Shown here one piece after another: positions 35,398 to 46,455 of a stretch of 64,000 bases of DNA; within the stretch, counting starts at the first letter, position 1, and each line of letters starts with the position of its first letter. A program made the translations under genes and the position numbers. The notes below the pieces were generated by a model. That model saw nothing but the letters and a program-made list of their open reading frames with translations, was not told where the DNA came from and ran no database searches. Source of the DNA: Filosporella fistucella (lineage: Eukaryota > Ascomycota > Leotiomycetes > Helotiales); assembly GCA_030077755.1 (NCBI GenBank), contig JAQJZZ010000015.1, positions 310,001 through 374,000 on the forward strand. Reading direction: 5' to 3'.

Positions 35398-36237
35398 TCT
35401 TCTGGTTTGCTGGTGGCCGAGAGTATTCGCCAATTCCGAGACCTGTTGCGTAATGTAAACGAGGCGAACTATGAAAGCCAGAAGTGATCACAATTGTGAA
35501 AGACAGAAGAGAATGAGCTGAAAAAAACACAAGTGATCAGCAAATGAAAGCTTCTCTACCGCGGAAACAATTTGATCCAGACCGGTTTCGATGTTGTTGG
35601 GATACGGTTGACCTCGGCCCAAAGCGGACGACGTCGGTGGTGGCAGACTTACGTAAGATATCGTGACCAAGGAAAAAAATATTTCCTTCCATTGCTTCTA
35701 TTCTCTTAATCTTCGAGCTTTCCAATTGTCATTGGTCTCGATGAAAGTAAGTGCATTTGAATCACGGCAGAGAAATACATCATAGGTCATACGTTTGAAT
35801 GTTTCAAAGGCATCCTGCTCGAGATACCCTGCAATCCCCAGAATGTGGACTGCCCTGGCACTGAATGCAAGATTAACTCGATATCGATTATCAGTCTGAA
35901 CTTTGGTCAAGATTCTCAGCTTGCAATATTTAGTTTTGTGGTACAAACAGGTTCCATTCTACGTTCAATTCTTGCCTCGTCTAAATATCTCCCATCATGA
36001 TCACTGTCCAATTTGTTGGCGTCTTAGGAGATGCGGGGTATTTTTAGGCTTGAATCTCCCCGCAATATTCTTGGGGCTTCGATCCCTCAAGATCCAAGGC
36101 TATTCTTATCCCGAAAGGGATGATTAGTAAACTGGCCGAGGGCGAATAGCTGCTCTGCTATATGTTGTGACTCGCTTTCCCTTACATCTTGCAAAGGTCG
36201 AAATTACCTTTCTCAATTTATTTTCAATTCCATCAAG
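35398..36237. promoter_or_regulatory. divergent promoter region, AACS / enoyl-CoA hydratase
   Basis: This 840-base region separates two divergent acyl-CoA genes. CCTCGG hexamers lie at 35612-35617 (+ strand) and 36136-36141 (- strand), about 215 and 100 bases from the respective starts. Short open frames (35698-35946 -, 35903-36127 +) have no motif and are not called. Confidence 0.4.
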
Positions 36238-37345
36238 ATGCTTCCTTCACCAAATCCAATTCCAATTCCCAAGTCTTACGAAGATGTGCCTACAACGAAT
36301 ATCAAACTCTCTCATCATCCTGCTGGTTCCTCAACTGCAACACCCGTTGTGATTGTGACTCTCAATCGTCCCCAAAATCAAAATGCGTTTACAATCGATA
36401 TGATGGATGATTTCGAGAAAATATATCCCATGTTTGACGTCGATGAAAGAGTGAAAGTTATTGTCTTGACGGGAGCTGGGAAGTTCTTTTGCGCTGGAGC
36501 AGATCTAGAAGTTGGATTCACCAGTGGGAAAGAGGCTGTCATGGACCATCGAGATGCGTAGGCTTTGTACTGTCTTGCTTACCCTTCAGGTCAAAAGACT
36601 GATTATTATACAGAGGAGGGAGATTGGCCTTGGCCATATACAGATGTCGCAAACCTACTATAGCTGCTATGCAAGGCTCTGCTGTCGGGTTAGGGTTGAC
36701 TATCACTCTTCCAGCTGCCATTAGGTATGTAAGAAAATTGAAATATTCCATTAATTATCTTATTTGACATAGAATTGGATTCGAGGGAGGCAAATACGGA
36801 CTTGTGTTTGCTCGACGTGGTATCACTATGGAGTCCAGCTCCTCCTATTTCTTACCTCGCTTGATCGGTTACTCGAGGGCAATGTATCTTGTCACCACTG
36901 GTGGAGTCTTTCCACCGAACTCCAAACACTTCGGCCCCTTATTTGCCGAGACGTACCCAGAGGCGAATCAAGTGCTGCCCAGAGCATTAGAGCTTGCAAC
37001 AGATATAGCAGAGAACGTGAGCCCATTGGCCTCGTATTTGAACAAATCATTGATTTGGCGAAATCCTGGAACTGCTGAAGGTGCGCATCTGGTTGACTCA
37101 GCGGTCTTGTACCACATGTTTGGAACTAGGTAAGGGAGCTTTCTGATACTGCGCAAACTAAGAACAATCAGCAGGAACTAACATCTAGCAGGGACCAGCG
37201 TGAAGGAGTCTCAGCTTTCTTTGAAAAGCGAAAGCCGAAATTCACAGGAACAGTGGAAGAAGATGCACCGCCCAACTTTCCATGGTGGACAGAGGTAGAC
37301 ACTGGAAGCAGGCCAAAGGCATCTAAAGTGGAATCAAAACTATAG
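36238..37345 (+). CDS. enoyl-CoA hydratase/isomerase (crotonase family)
   Basis: Crotonase-fold enzyme, most likely hydrating or isomerising an enoyl-CoA in beta-oxidation or amino-acid breakdown. Exons: 36238-36557, 36614-36724, 36773-37129, 37192-37345, total 313 residues. The oxyanion-hole segment [12 protein letters not shown] and the second glycine segment [13 protein letters not shown], created by the exon 1/2 and 2/3 context, are diagnostic. [16 protein letters not shown] holds a Glu and the helix used for catalysis in many members. No peroxisomal C-terminal SKL is present; the protein ends in KVESKL, which lacks the serine at the needed position. It may be mitochondrial or cytosolic. 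A crotonase-fold member with another activity (for example dienoyl-CoA isomerase) cannot be excluded. Confidence 0.92.
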
Positions 37346-38350
37346 GCTGGTATAAATGAGAGCGTCAGATTGCACAAGAAAAATAATTTTGAAATATTGC
37401 ATGAAAACTGATATTGAGAAGAGCCTGGTTAAACTCGAGCAGAGACGTGACTGGGCTCAGGAAAGCACTTGAACTGTTTTTTGGATGTCTAGCAAAAGCC
37501 AAAAGCACCCGAAAACTTGAGCGAAACAAACATCCACAAGTTCCAAAAAGAAATTATCTTTTGGGACAAATTTTGGCGACACAACTTCTTCGCATGGGAG
37601 ATTCCACTGACCGGATCCACCTGCGCGATACGTCATTGCTGCTGAACACCAAATTTATTACCATTTGTAGTATCCGCATACCGTGTAATATGTCAAATTG
37701 CTAGGACAAAGGAGCTAGGTAACTCGTGACGGCCGACGTTGGAAAGTGGTACATTTCAATATACATCTATAAAGAGGTAATTTCTCGAAGGGGCCGAGGA
37801 GGTGGAGGTGTTCCCCACCACCGCTGAGATAGGTAGGGGCAAGTGGGGTAACATTTTAGCGAGTGAAGACCTGAAATCGCTGTGAAGACTCCTCCATCAC
37901 ATTCAAAGTTCGGACCCTCCATTATTCTGCTTCTTTTTGCGAAAGTTTTAAACCAAGTGCCTATGAAGAACTCCGTTGGGTGAAGGGGACTTATCCTCCA
38001 GAGTACTCATAGCGTTCAGCTACTTGGACGTGGAGTACGTGGATTTTCGCAACATCTGAGCCCGCAATGTTGTCATCTGCAGCTTCTTTCTGTGGCCCAC
38101 TTTGCAGAACAAAACCCCATATCGTATTACTTCTATCCCACCTTTGAACGATTGTCGTCGAAGACCTGCATATAGCGACATCAAGATCCATGATGTCCTC
38201 ATGTGAAATGCCAGCAATAGAAAGCTTCAATCTTTGGAATGGAAGTCGAAGTGGGCGAGAATGGGTTTTTTTCATGACAGGAAAATGTGTTTTCTCTAAC
38301 ATATTTTTTCTGTAACACTTCATACTTCTCCGAACTCCTCCATATACATA
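37346..38350. other. intergenic region with upstream sequences of the flavin monooxygenase
   Basis: One kilobase between the 3' end of the hydratase and the start of the monooxygenase. A CCGAGG hexamer (CCTCGG on the other strand) lies at 37794-37799. The open frames at 37414-37704 (+) and 37991-38323 (-) show no motif. Confidence 0.45.
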
Positions 38351-39928
38351 ATGGCGGCTCCAAAGGTTCGCCGTGTTGCTGTTATCGGTGCAGGACCTTC
38401 AGGAATTTCTGCAATTCATGCACTCATTCGCGAAAAAAAGTTCGATGTTATTCAATTGTTTGAGAGGAGAGATCGAATTGGAGGAACATGGTAAGTTTAC
38501 AATTCTAATAACGAAAGGATGAAACTGACGAGTGTCTTGCAGGGTGTACGACAAAGACCCAGATGCATTTCCAGACGCAGGAGCCAAGAATCCAAGCCGC
38601 CCGCAAATCCCAGAGAAACTTCCGACTTTCATGCCACCTGCACCAGAAGATCTTACCCAGAGAACAGGAACTTACAGTACACTTGACAGCAATGTGGGCT
38701 CAGATGTTATGGAGTTCACGCATACCCCATTTCCGAAAGCCAATTCTGCTTTGACTGTCGAGCGCTTCGGTCGGGATAATCCGACTCGGCCATATCAAGT
38801 TGTTGCTGGGTATCTAGAAGACCTGATTGCACCCTACATCCACTTGATAAAGCTGAATACGACTCTGGAGGCACTTTCAAAAGAAGGCGATGAATGGGTA
38901 TTGACTCTGAGACAGTCAGGGAGAGAGTATCGAGGGGAGACCGTGGATTACTGGTGGACCGAAAGATTCGATGCTGTCATCATTGCTACAGGTCATTATA
39001 CTGTTCCTTTTGTCCCACTCATCCCAGGAATTTCAGAGTTTGCCAAGAAATATCCTTCAAAGCTTGAACATTCGAAATCATTCCGAGAAATTAACAGCTA
39101 TGTTGGAAAGGTGCGGACAGACTATCCTCCTATTGAATACTGCTAATTTGAGTAGCGAGTTGTGGTAGTTGGTGGTAACGTCTCAGCCAGTGATCTGGTA
39201 ATCGATCTTTACAGAATCGTCAAAGGACCACTCTACCTCTCACAGAGAGGATTCAACGAGAAACTCCAAAGTGTATGGGACTTGCAGGGCTTACAGGTCA
39301 TGAAACCGGTAAAGAGTCTCTCGATAGAGAACAATGGCACAGTTGAATTTGAAGATGGCTCCAAGGTCGATAATATCGATAAGATTATATTCGCAACTGG
39401 ATATCGTCTTTCATATCCATTCATAAAACCGGACCCTGTCACAAGTACAAATAGATTATCTGGTTTGTATCAGCACATTTTCAGAATTGGAGACCCTACT
39501 TTGGCTGTGATCGGGCAGGTGAGTCGGAACGAAAACGCTAAATGGGTGCAGTTAAGGCTGATAAAAATCAGGTGCGAGCTGGACTCACATTCCGAGCTTA
39601 CGAGTATCAAGCAGTAGCAGTGGCACGCGTCCTAGCTGGGCGAGGAACTCTGCCGAGTATCGAACAACAAAAGGAATGGGAAGCCAAAAGATTGGAATAT
39701 AAGGGAGACTCAACTAAATTTCATGAGATTGCTCCTGACTTCAGAGAGTACTTCGATGTCTTGCGACAAATTGCGGGACCACCCACAGCTGAGAGCGATG
39801 CGTATGAGCTACCACCGTACGAGGACGTATGGGCCGACTATGGGTTCTCGGTGCTGCAACTGAAGAACAAATATGTGGAGAGTCTGCAACGGCCACAAGA
39901 TAAGTCGAAACTTAGAGCTAAGCTGTAG
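38351..39928 (+). CDS. flavin-containing monooxygenase
   Basis: NADPH- and FAD-dependent monooxygenase of the FMO class, acting on soft nucleophiles (N or S) or as a Baeyer-Villiger type enzyme. Exons: 38351-38490, 38543-39110, 39156-39518, 39572-39928, total 475 residues. The FAD site GAGPSG lies at residues 13-18, followed by the ERRDRIGGTW motif restored at the first join. The FMO-type fingerprint appears as HSKSFREINSYVGKRVVVVG before the second nucleotide-binding motif, which reads GGNVSASD rather than the more usual GxGxSG. The ATGY motif IIFATGYRL is present. No membrane anchor or signal peptide is visible, so it is probably cytosolic. It lies between beta-oxidation-type genes and an amidase, so an oxygenation step in the same route is plausible. 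Confidence 0.92.
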
Positions 39929-40019
39929 AATCGGAACATCGGAAGGCAGAAGTCCCTTTTGCCATAGTCGAGAAATTATCATTTATGTAAAGTGATGAGA
40001 GCAACAGATCTATTTTAGT
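39929..40019. other. short convergent 3' gap
   Basis: Only 91 bases separate the stop codons of the monooxygenase (+) and the amidase (-), so their 3' UTRs must overlap. Confidence 0.6.
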
Positions 40020-41813
40020 CTATGTCTTCATTAGCTGCTCTAACATACTCGCAACTGCAAGGACTTTCTCCTCTTCCAGCCTCCTCCCAACAACCTGGAC
40101 TGTCACGGGTAAACCTTTGTACATTTCAGGATCATAAATTCTTCTGATATATCCGTCGAGCTCTCCAGAGATAGCAGGTATTTCTTTCCCCTCAGAGTCA
40201 ACAGTTTCTTCTTTGTCAATTTTATGGATCTCAGGATCTACAAATCCAACAGGTATCGTGCAAGCCGAAAAGTCCAATACATTCACAGTACCAGTGTACG
40301 CCAAGTATCTGCCTTTCGCATAATGGCCATGTTTGGGCACCACTGCGGGGTTGACTGGTGTGATATAAACATCCATCACGTTGTCAGATGTCCCAGAGTT
40401 CGAAGTCTCCATCCACTGTTTCAGCACCGAGGCTTGAAATTCCAATCTCTCGGATGCGAGAGCCCATGATTCAAGCAATGTTAATGGAACACCTGCACCA
40501 GCGCTAGTGATGACGTTCTGCGGTGGCTCTCCCGAAAGAGCTCGAGAGCGATCGATATCCCCACTTGCATCTGACGAGAAAACTCGGAGCAGAATCGACA
40601 AAGCTGTCTTTTGATCGACTCTCCAGGGTATGAGCTCGTGTCCTGCTGCTTTCAATCTTGTTTCCAGTTGTTTCATTGCCCATCGAACAGGTGGTTGAGG
40701 CAGAAGTATTCCATCCCATTCCATGACTCCGATTTTCAGTTTTCGGCCTGAAATAGTAGACTGATAAATATCGTCGCGCCAGGGTATAGGTTCGCATTTT
40801 GGATCAATCAACCAAGGCTGGCTTGAGGCCACCACTTTTGTGAATAGCGTCAGGGCTGAGGCGGAATGTGACATGGGTCCTACAACGGAAGGAATTGTTT
40901 CTTGGCCTTCCATTGAGTTGAGGATATTGTGATAGGGAATCCGTCCTGAAGACGGACGGAGCCCCCACAACCCCTGATATGCGGATGGGCTATTTGAGAA
41001 TCAGTCAGTTCCGGTTCGAACTGGGAAAGCCAGAGTTGCGACTGATGTACTGTACCTTCTGATAGACCCTCCCAGGTCGGAACCAATTCCAAGTGGACTG
41101 GCCCGGATTCCAATCAACGCTCCTTCACCTCCACTTGAGCCACCACATGAAAAAGAGCGATTGAAAGGATTGCTGGTCGTTCCAATGATGCTTCAGTAGT
41201 CAGCCTCAGCCTTTCAGCCAAAAACTTGGACTCACTTATTCACAGTTTCACCCCACATGCAGCCCATACTCAAATTCGTTTTAACAAATACCACTGCCCC
41301 CGCATCCTGCAAGATTTTCACTAGCAAACTATCTTCTGTATCTTTCTTCCCCAAGTTTGCCACAAATCCACACGTGGTATCTGTCCCCACAACTCGACAT
41401 TGATCCTTCACTGAAATGGGAATTCCATGTAGTGGACCTAAATTTTTACCACCACCTGAAATGAACTTCTCGTCGAGTCGAGTTGCTTGTGCAAGCGCAG
41501 AGCCGTACGGAAACTCTAAACAGCAGTTCAGGAGCTGATGAGCAATCACTGCTCGATGGGTGAATGCTTTTAGAACCTGAACACTGTTGTATTTGCCGCT
41601 GGCAAGACACGAAATAAGAGGGATGACATCGAGGGATGTAATTTCTATTTCGGACGGAGAAAGCAATTGTGATGGGACATCTTGAACTGACTCTGTCTCT
41701 GTTGTTGAATGTGAAATGTGGTTGTGAATATATTCTTGAGGGACACTTGACAAAACCCCTTCTTTCTTTTGTCGAGCCCTCAACTCCCATGAGATTGCAG
41801 TTGTACTTGCCAT
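40020..41813 (-). CDS. amidase (amidase signature family, acetamidase-like)
   Basis: Hydrolyses a carboxamide to the acid and ammonia. Exons: 41813-41236, 41190-41056, 40989-40020, total 560 residues, matching fungal AmdS-type acetamidases. The Ser-cisSer-Lys triad is complete: K136 in ISVKDQ, S211 in CGGSSGGEG and S235 in GSDLGGSIR. The second and third lie on the small middle exon, so the joins at N193 and S238 are well supported. LVKTNLSM-like sequence before the first intron is the usual VKTN motif. No signal peptide, so it is intracellular. The gene is divergent from an allantoate-family permease across 560 bases containing GATA-type sites, which suggests nitrogen-regulated uptake and hydrolysis of an amide. 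The exact substrate is not readable. Confidence 0.94.
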
Positions 41814-42373
41814 CTTATTATTTGGAATTTCAACTGAATTGTATGAAGGTGGATTGAATTTCGCTTGCTGCGATGGGGGACAGAGTACGAGATATCAATA
41901 TAGGGACAGTTTTACGTCCCCTCAACCATTTTGTCCTCGCGAATAGGCAAAAATATCCAATCAGCATTCATCATGGACTTCTGCCATGATGCTGATGTTA
42001 TCGGGCGCATTGTGTATTCGGGTCGAAGCCGAAAAGTGGGATTGCTAGGAACCCGCTATCCCGATGACGGCCAAAATTCAACCTTGATGTCCCCCATCTT
42101 TGCCCACCACGACCCTTGAATAAGCACCAAACTCGCTATTTTTCGCCGCCTTGGCTGTTTGAAATGGCACGATTGTCGATCTCAAGCCTTTTGAAGACAT
42201 GTTCATGCAACCTTATCTTTTGCCTCATGCTTATAGTGGGATCTTGAGATTAGCGCGCCACACAGGCCCAAAGGGATGTGATTAGAATTATATAAGTCAA
42301 GATGGCAATACTTCCCAAGAATTGTTTTGATCAGTAATTATATTCCCGCGTGTTTATTCCAGCTTTCAAAATT
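41814..42373. promoter_or_regulatory. divergent promoter region, amidase / permease
   Basis: This 560-base shared region contains TTATCT at 42213-42218 (AGATAA on the minus strand) and TTATCG at 41998-42003 (CGATAA on the minus strand), both fitting the HGATAR site of AreA-type nitrogen regulators. A TATATAAG lies at 42289-42296, 78 bases before the permease ATG. Confidence 0.45.
42289..42296 (+). promoter_or_regulatory. TATA box of the permease gene
   Basis: TATATAAG, 78 bases upstream of the permease start codon. Confidence 0.5.
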
Positions 42374-44041
42374 ATGGCTGACGAAAAACAAATCACTGAC
42401 CATGATGTCAAAACCGACACTCCCTCAAACCAGTCTGGCACAGCAATTCAAGGCGCAGAGAGTATATACGTCGACCCTATTCTCGAGAAACATGTCATGT
42501 CTAAATTCGACAAGTTCATTCTGCCTCAATTCGCCATCCTGGTTCTGATAGCCTACCTCGACCGCTCCAACATAGGTAAAGCAAGATCTTCCGTGCAAAG
42601 AAGCTGAGATTAACAATTCCCCCAGGCAATGCAAGACTATTCGGCCTCGAGGAGAGTCTAAATTTCAAGGGAAACGATTTCGGCAATATATCCACCCTCT
42701 TTTACGTAACATATGTCGTTTTCGAAACACCGTGGGTCATGGCCGTGAAACGTTATGGAGCAAATTCCGTTCTAGCTGTTGCGTTTGTGTGCTGGAGTGT
42801 CGTAACAATTGGGACAGGCTTCGTCAAAAATTATGGACAGGCTATTGCAATGCGCCTCTTACTTGGAATTTTTGAAGCAGGATTGTTTCCCAGTCTAACA
42901 TTCATCATATCAACTATATACTCCAGAGAGAAGCAAGCGAAACGCGTTGCTGTCTTATACGGTGCAAGCGCAATCTCTGGTGCTTTTGGAGGATTGATCG
43001 CTTATGGGATTCAATTGATGGGCAGTCGGAGAGGTCTTGAGGCATGGAGATGGCTGTTCATTATTGAGGGTGTGATCTCTGTGGTCATTTGCGGAGGAGC
43101 TTGGTTCTCTTTGCCCAAGAATCCGGAGACGGCATGGTTTTTGACTGAAGAAGAGAAATCTATGATGGTCGCGCGCAGTCAGCGAGATATCATCTACAAG
43201 GGCGATAATACTTTCTCTTGGGATTATGCCAGAATGGCACTTACTGATCCCTTCATCTACATTGCTGCAATCTTGTTATTTTGCAGCTCAATCCCACTCT
43301 TTGGATTTGGAACTTTCCTTCCTACCATTATCAAGGGACTAGGGTAAGTGATAATCGACTGTTTTAGTTCAGGTGACTAACATCAGATATAGATATACCT
43401 CACTGCAAGCGAATTACCTCACCATTCCAGTCTACGTATTTGCTTGCATCATGCTATTTCTCCTCTCTTGGACATCAGATCGCACCAAGAAGAGAGGCAT
43501 AGTTGCTTTCTTGGCTCCAATGCCAGTGCTCGTAGGATACGTCATTGTTGTTGCGACTTCGAATGTAGCCGTCGGGTATTTTGCCATGTTTTTGTGTGGC
43601 GGAGGTGAGTTTTCATTCGAGCCTTGTTGGCATCCGAAAACATTGACAATCTTCGATAGGAATATATGCATATAATTGTCTGCTATTGACTTGGGTGTCG
43701 AACAACTTGAAGCCAGATTACAAGCGAAGTATTGGCGTTCCCCTTTTCACCTCGCTTGCGAATATCTCTGGCCTTGTGTCAAGTCAAATATACCCATCCA
43801 CAGATGGACCCAGGTACGCTTCCTCAATCGCCACTAAGCAGACACAATGCTGACATATATCAGGTATATCAAGGGTAATGCGATCAGTCTGGGAATGGAG
43901 GCTGTAGCATGCTTTGGGATCCTTGTGGTTTACTTTCTGCTCAGATGGCGGAACAACAAGAAGAAACAGCTTATCCAGCAAGGTGTAACTGACAATGGAA
44001 AGAAAGGTGATAGAGGGTTAGATTTCTTGTACAACTTGTAA
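42374..44041 (+). CDS. MFS permease, anion:cation symporter (allantoate permease) family
   Basis: Plasma-membrane importer of the Dal5/Tna1-like family, which carries allantoate, ureidosuccinate, nicotinate, pantothenate and other organic anions. Exons: 42374-42575, 42626-43343, 43393-43604, 43660-43813, 43864-44041, total 487 residues. The first membrane segment carries YLDRSNIGNARL, a hallmark of the family. The loop after the third helix reads RLLLGIFEAGLFPS and the central MFS loop has EAWRWLFIIEG. The second half has GIYAYNCLLLTWVSNNL. The third exon has two acceptors six bases apart (43386 and 43392), both in frame; the second gives GLGYTSLQANYL, closer to the family pattern. Divergent from the amidase gene, which suggests that it imports the amide or a related nitrogen source. 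Confidence 0.93.
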
Positions 44042-44265
44042 AGTAGACTGCCAACGTGGGTTGACGTACATGCTTGAATGCCAAGGCATTGGGACCGAAG
44101 TGGACGATATCAAGAGTATGATTCAAAGGTTTCAGATAAACTTGAAATAATAACACTCCAAGTCAGCCTCAATAATTCTTATTTATTTCAATCTTCTATA
44201 TTGATGACAATGTGATTGAATATTCTCGATACATGTACTGGACGTCTGTTCGGAAAAGAAAGGGT

Positions 44266-45119
44266 TCAATTGGTGGAGGTCTCTTCAGTCTCAATGGACC
44301 CGGCAATCCCGTCTTCCTGCAACATCGTCTGAACCCAAACAGGCGAGATTGAGTCAAAATTCTGAGTATATAGGAGGTATGCCATGAAGTCATCGCCAGA
44401 AGCACAGACTGGGTCGCCCGCGTTGCAGTAGGCTTGTGTCTTCGGCGCATATCTGTCTGCAAACACTTTCGCTTGATTCGTTGTACGAGGGTATTTCTGG
44501 AATTCATCAGCATCTTCCTCATGTTTTGGTGTAGGGAGAAATAAGTGTTTCAACGCACTCCAGTGACATTGAATGTTCCATTTCCTTGGTTGCACACGAG
44601 GCCTGGGACATGACGAGGATCGACATAATACCATGGCGGTGATTGCCCTCCCAACTTCTTCTGAAATTATCGGTGCCGTCTCATTGCCTAGGATCAAGTT
44701 TGGATCCCCACCTCCACCAAAGATAGCATCACCTACGACCATAGCACCCTCTTTGTCAGCTGCCAATTCACATCGTGTTGAATACAGCAGTTGTATACCT
44801 GGGAATAAGCAAGAACAACGATCTTGGAAGCTGCGCATTTCTCCACAAAAGATGTCAGTTGCTGCTGGAATGCTACTAAACCTTGGAAATAGCTGTCTGA
44901 GGTAGTTTCGTCAATTGCTGGATAAACCACCGATTCGAAACTCGATCCATTGTTGTTATTCTGAATGGTCGTGGCGAGGTTACCGACTGATCCAGGATAA
45001 CTTTCGGTTGATCCACGAGCGAGAATAATGTGAACCGGAGCGCATGCAGTGCTATTGACAAAGGCGGTAGCTAAGGTGACTAACACGAACAATGCTACCA
45101 GTTGAAAAGAGTTGAACAT
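44266..45119 (-). pseudogene. cutinase-like secreted hydrolase with frame break and no recognisable catalytic His
   Basis: Derived from the cutinase/acetylxylan esterase family of secreted plant-polymer esterases. The N-terminus is a good signal peptide, the oxidised-Cys segment STACAPVHIILARGSTE is typical, and the nucleophile motif reads AYSQGAM after joining exon 45119-44799 to 44748. The next conserved segment, YYVDPRHVPGL, lies one frame off (frame break near 44632-44640) with no usable intron between. The last part is restored by an intron at 44558-44497: NAGDPVCASGDD contains the catalytic Asp pattern, but the usual AHLSY that supplies the histidine reads AYLLY, so the His is replaced. 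The tail also has an acidic extension. Frame break plus lost His argue for a decayed gene; a sequencing error would explain only the first. Confidence 0.6.
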
Positions 45120-45818
45120 CAGGACTGAAAGGGTAATTATTGTAAGATAAAGTGTCAACGAAAGGGGGTAGTGTAAGTTTTGAACAAGGCTACTTCAATT
45201 TCCATCCGGCAACCAAAACGAACCTGAACTTATATGAATTTAAAGTGTTCGTACGTGTCTACTAATAAAAGGGTTTGAGGCAACTGAAACGAAAGACGGC
45301 ACAGAAAGGACTTGCGACCTGCTGTCGGGACCCTCGGTATGTAATTCGGAGGCTCGGTACTTACTAAATGAGAGTACAACGGTAGATCGACCAGAGCACC
45401 CGGTATCCCTTCCTTGCCAGCTTTTAAAGTTTAGAGCTTCGATCTGCATTGGAGCGGGGAGTTGCGGGAATTCCTTTGCTGCAAATTTGTGGGCCATTAC
45501 ACCCATATTCCGAGGACTGAGAGGCATACGAATATAGCGCGGGCGCAGCATGTTGTGTCATTCATCGAAATTGAGAATTCCCATGCCAGAGCTGGCTATT
45601 CAGGATCGTGACTCGTGCGTCATTTTCAGGAATACAATCTCTTCTACAAAAGAGCTTACTCAATCTGATTTTCTACTTATTGTTTACTTTAATTGCAAGA
45701 CAGAAGTACAAGATCATATTGTTGAAGCAGATCCTGTCACTTTCGCTCTTTATACACTCCTTCTCTTACTTTTTTCAACACGCATCTGAAAAACTACAAA
45801 TTCAATCTTTTACCCCCA
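45120..45818. other. divergent upstream region, cutinase-like / secreted fragment
   Basis: This 700-base gap lies between two divergent secreted-protein starts. Open frames at 45240-45551 (-) and 45550-45904 (+) show no motif. Confidence 0.45.
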
Positions 45819-45931
45819 ATGATCGCCGCCAACCTCGTTCTTTTACTCGTCAGTTCCGTTGCAGCCAGCAACATGACATACTACAAGCCTCGAGCAAATG
45901 TTGATCCAGCATTCGCAAATTGGATCAATGA
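45819..45931 (+). pseudogene. first exon of a secreted protein, cut off
   Basis: ATG at 45819 opens a signal peptide (MIAANLVLLLVSSVAASNM) followed by YYKPRANVDPAFANWINE and a good splice donor GTGAGT at 45932. No continuation exists: the DNA to the right becomes AT-rich and non-coding within 60 bases and the next gene is on the other strand. It looks like a secreted-protein gene whose remaining exons were removed or replaced by the AT-rich insertion. A tiny intact gene of 38 codons ending at the TGA overlapping the donor is less likely. Confidence 0.4.
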
Positions 45932-45939
45932 GTGAGTGC

Positions 45940-46455
45940 TAGCAGACTCGGTTTATTAATTGCCTTTTCTTTACAACTCCGTGCAAGTTATTATTTTAGT
46001 AGAGGTTGTTTACTATTATGGTAGGGTTAGAAATCTTTAATCACTTTGAAGAATATAGTCGTATATATTATATATACAAACCAAAAAGTTAATTAAATCT
46101 TTATTATATCAATTACATACATCTAACATTTTATCTATGGCAGAAGTGCCAATTTTATAAAGAAACTCCGTGCCTAACGGTAGACAAGGTAGACCAAGTC
46201 CACTAGTCCCGTGATCGTGACAACTTTGCCCTTTAGAACTCTTTTATAGAATGATTACCTTTCGATAAATCATAAGTCAGTAGAGCAATTTGTTCCCTAG
46301 AATTGCTAGAACGCGATAGTTCGTACTAAAAAGGTTAACGGGACTGTATCGATTGACAACGTGGCGGAAAGAAGTGGGCGAGAGTAGAATATGAATGAAC
46401 TCATTGAAAGAATTGAATCTGTTGAGAAGGGACTAGTATTTCCATCATCATCCAT
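45940..46455. other. AT-rich island, possible transposon relic
   Basis: Markedly AT-rich, with TATATATTATATATA-like runs near 46060 and no coding frame. A segment from 46007 (TGTTTAC) to 46222 (GTGACA) starts with TG and ends with CA and has a TTTATAAA-like box on the minus strand, as a small solo LTR would. No target-site duplication is visible, so this stays unproven. Confidence 0.4.

Noticed and set aside
46007..46222. Solo LTR with TG...CA ends
   Set aside because: No five-base target duplication and no second copy in the window, so it is kept only as a possibility in the AT-rich island entry.
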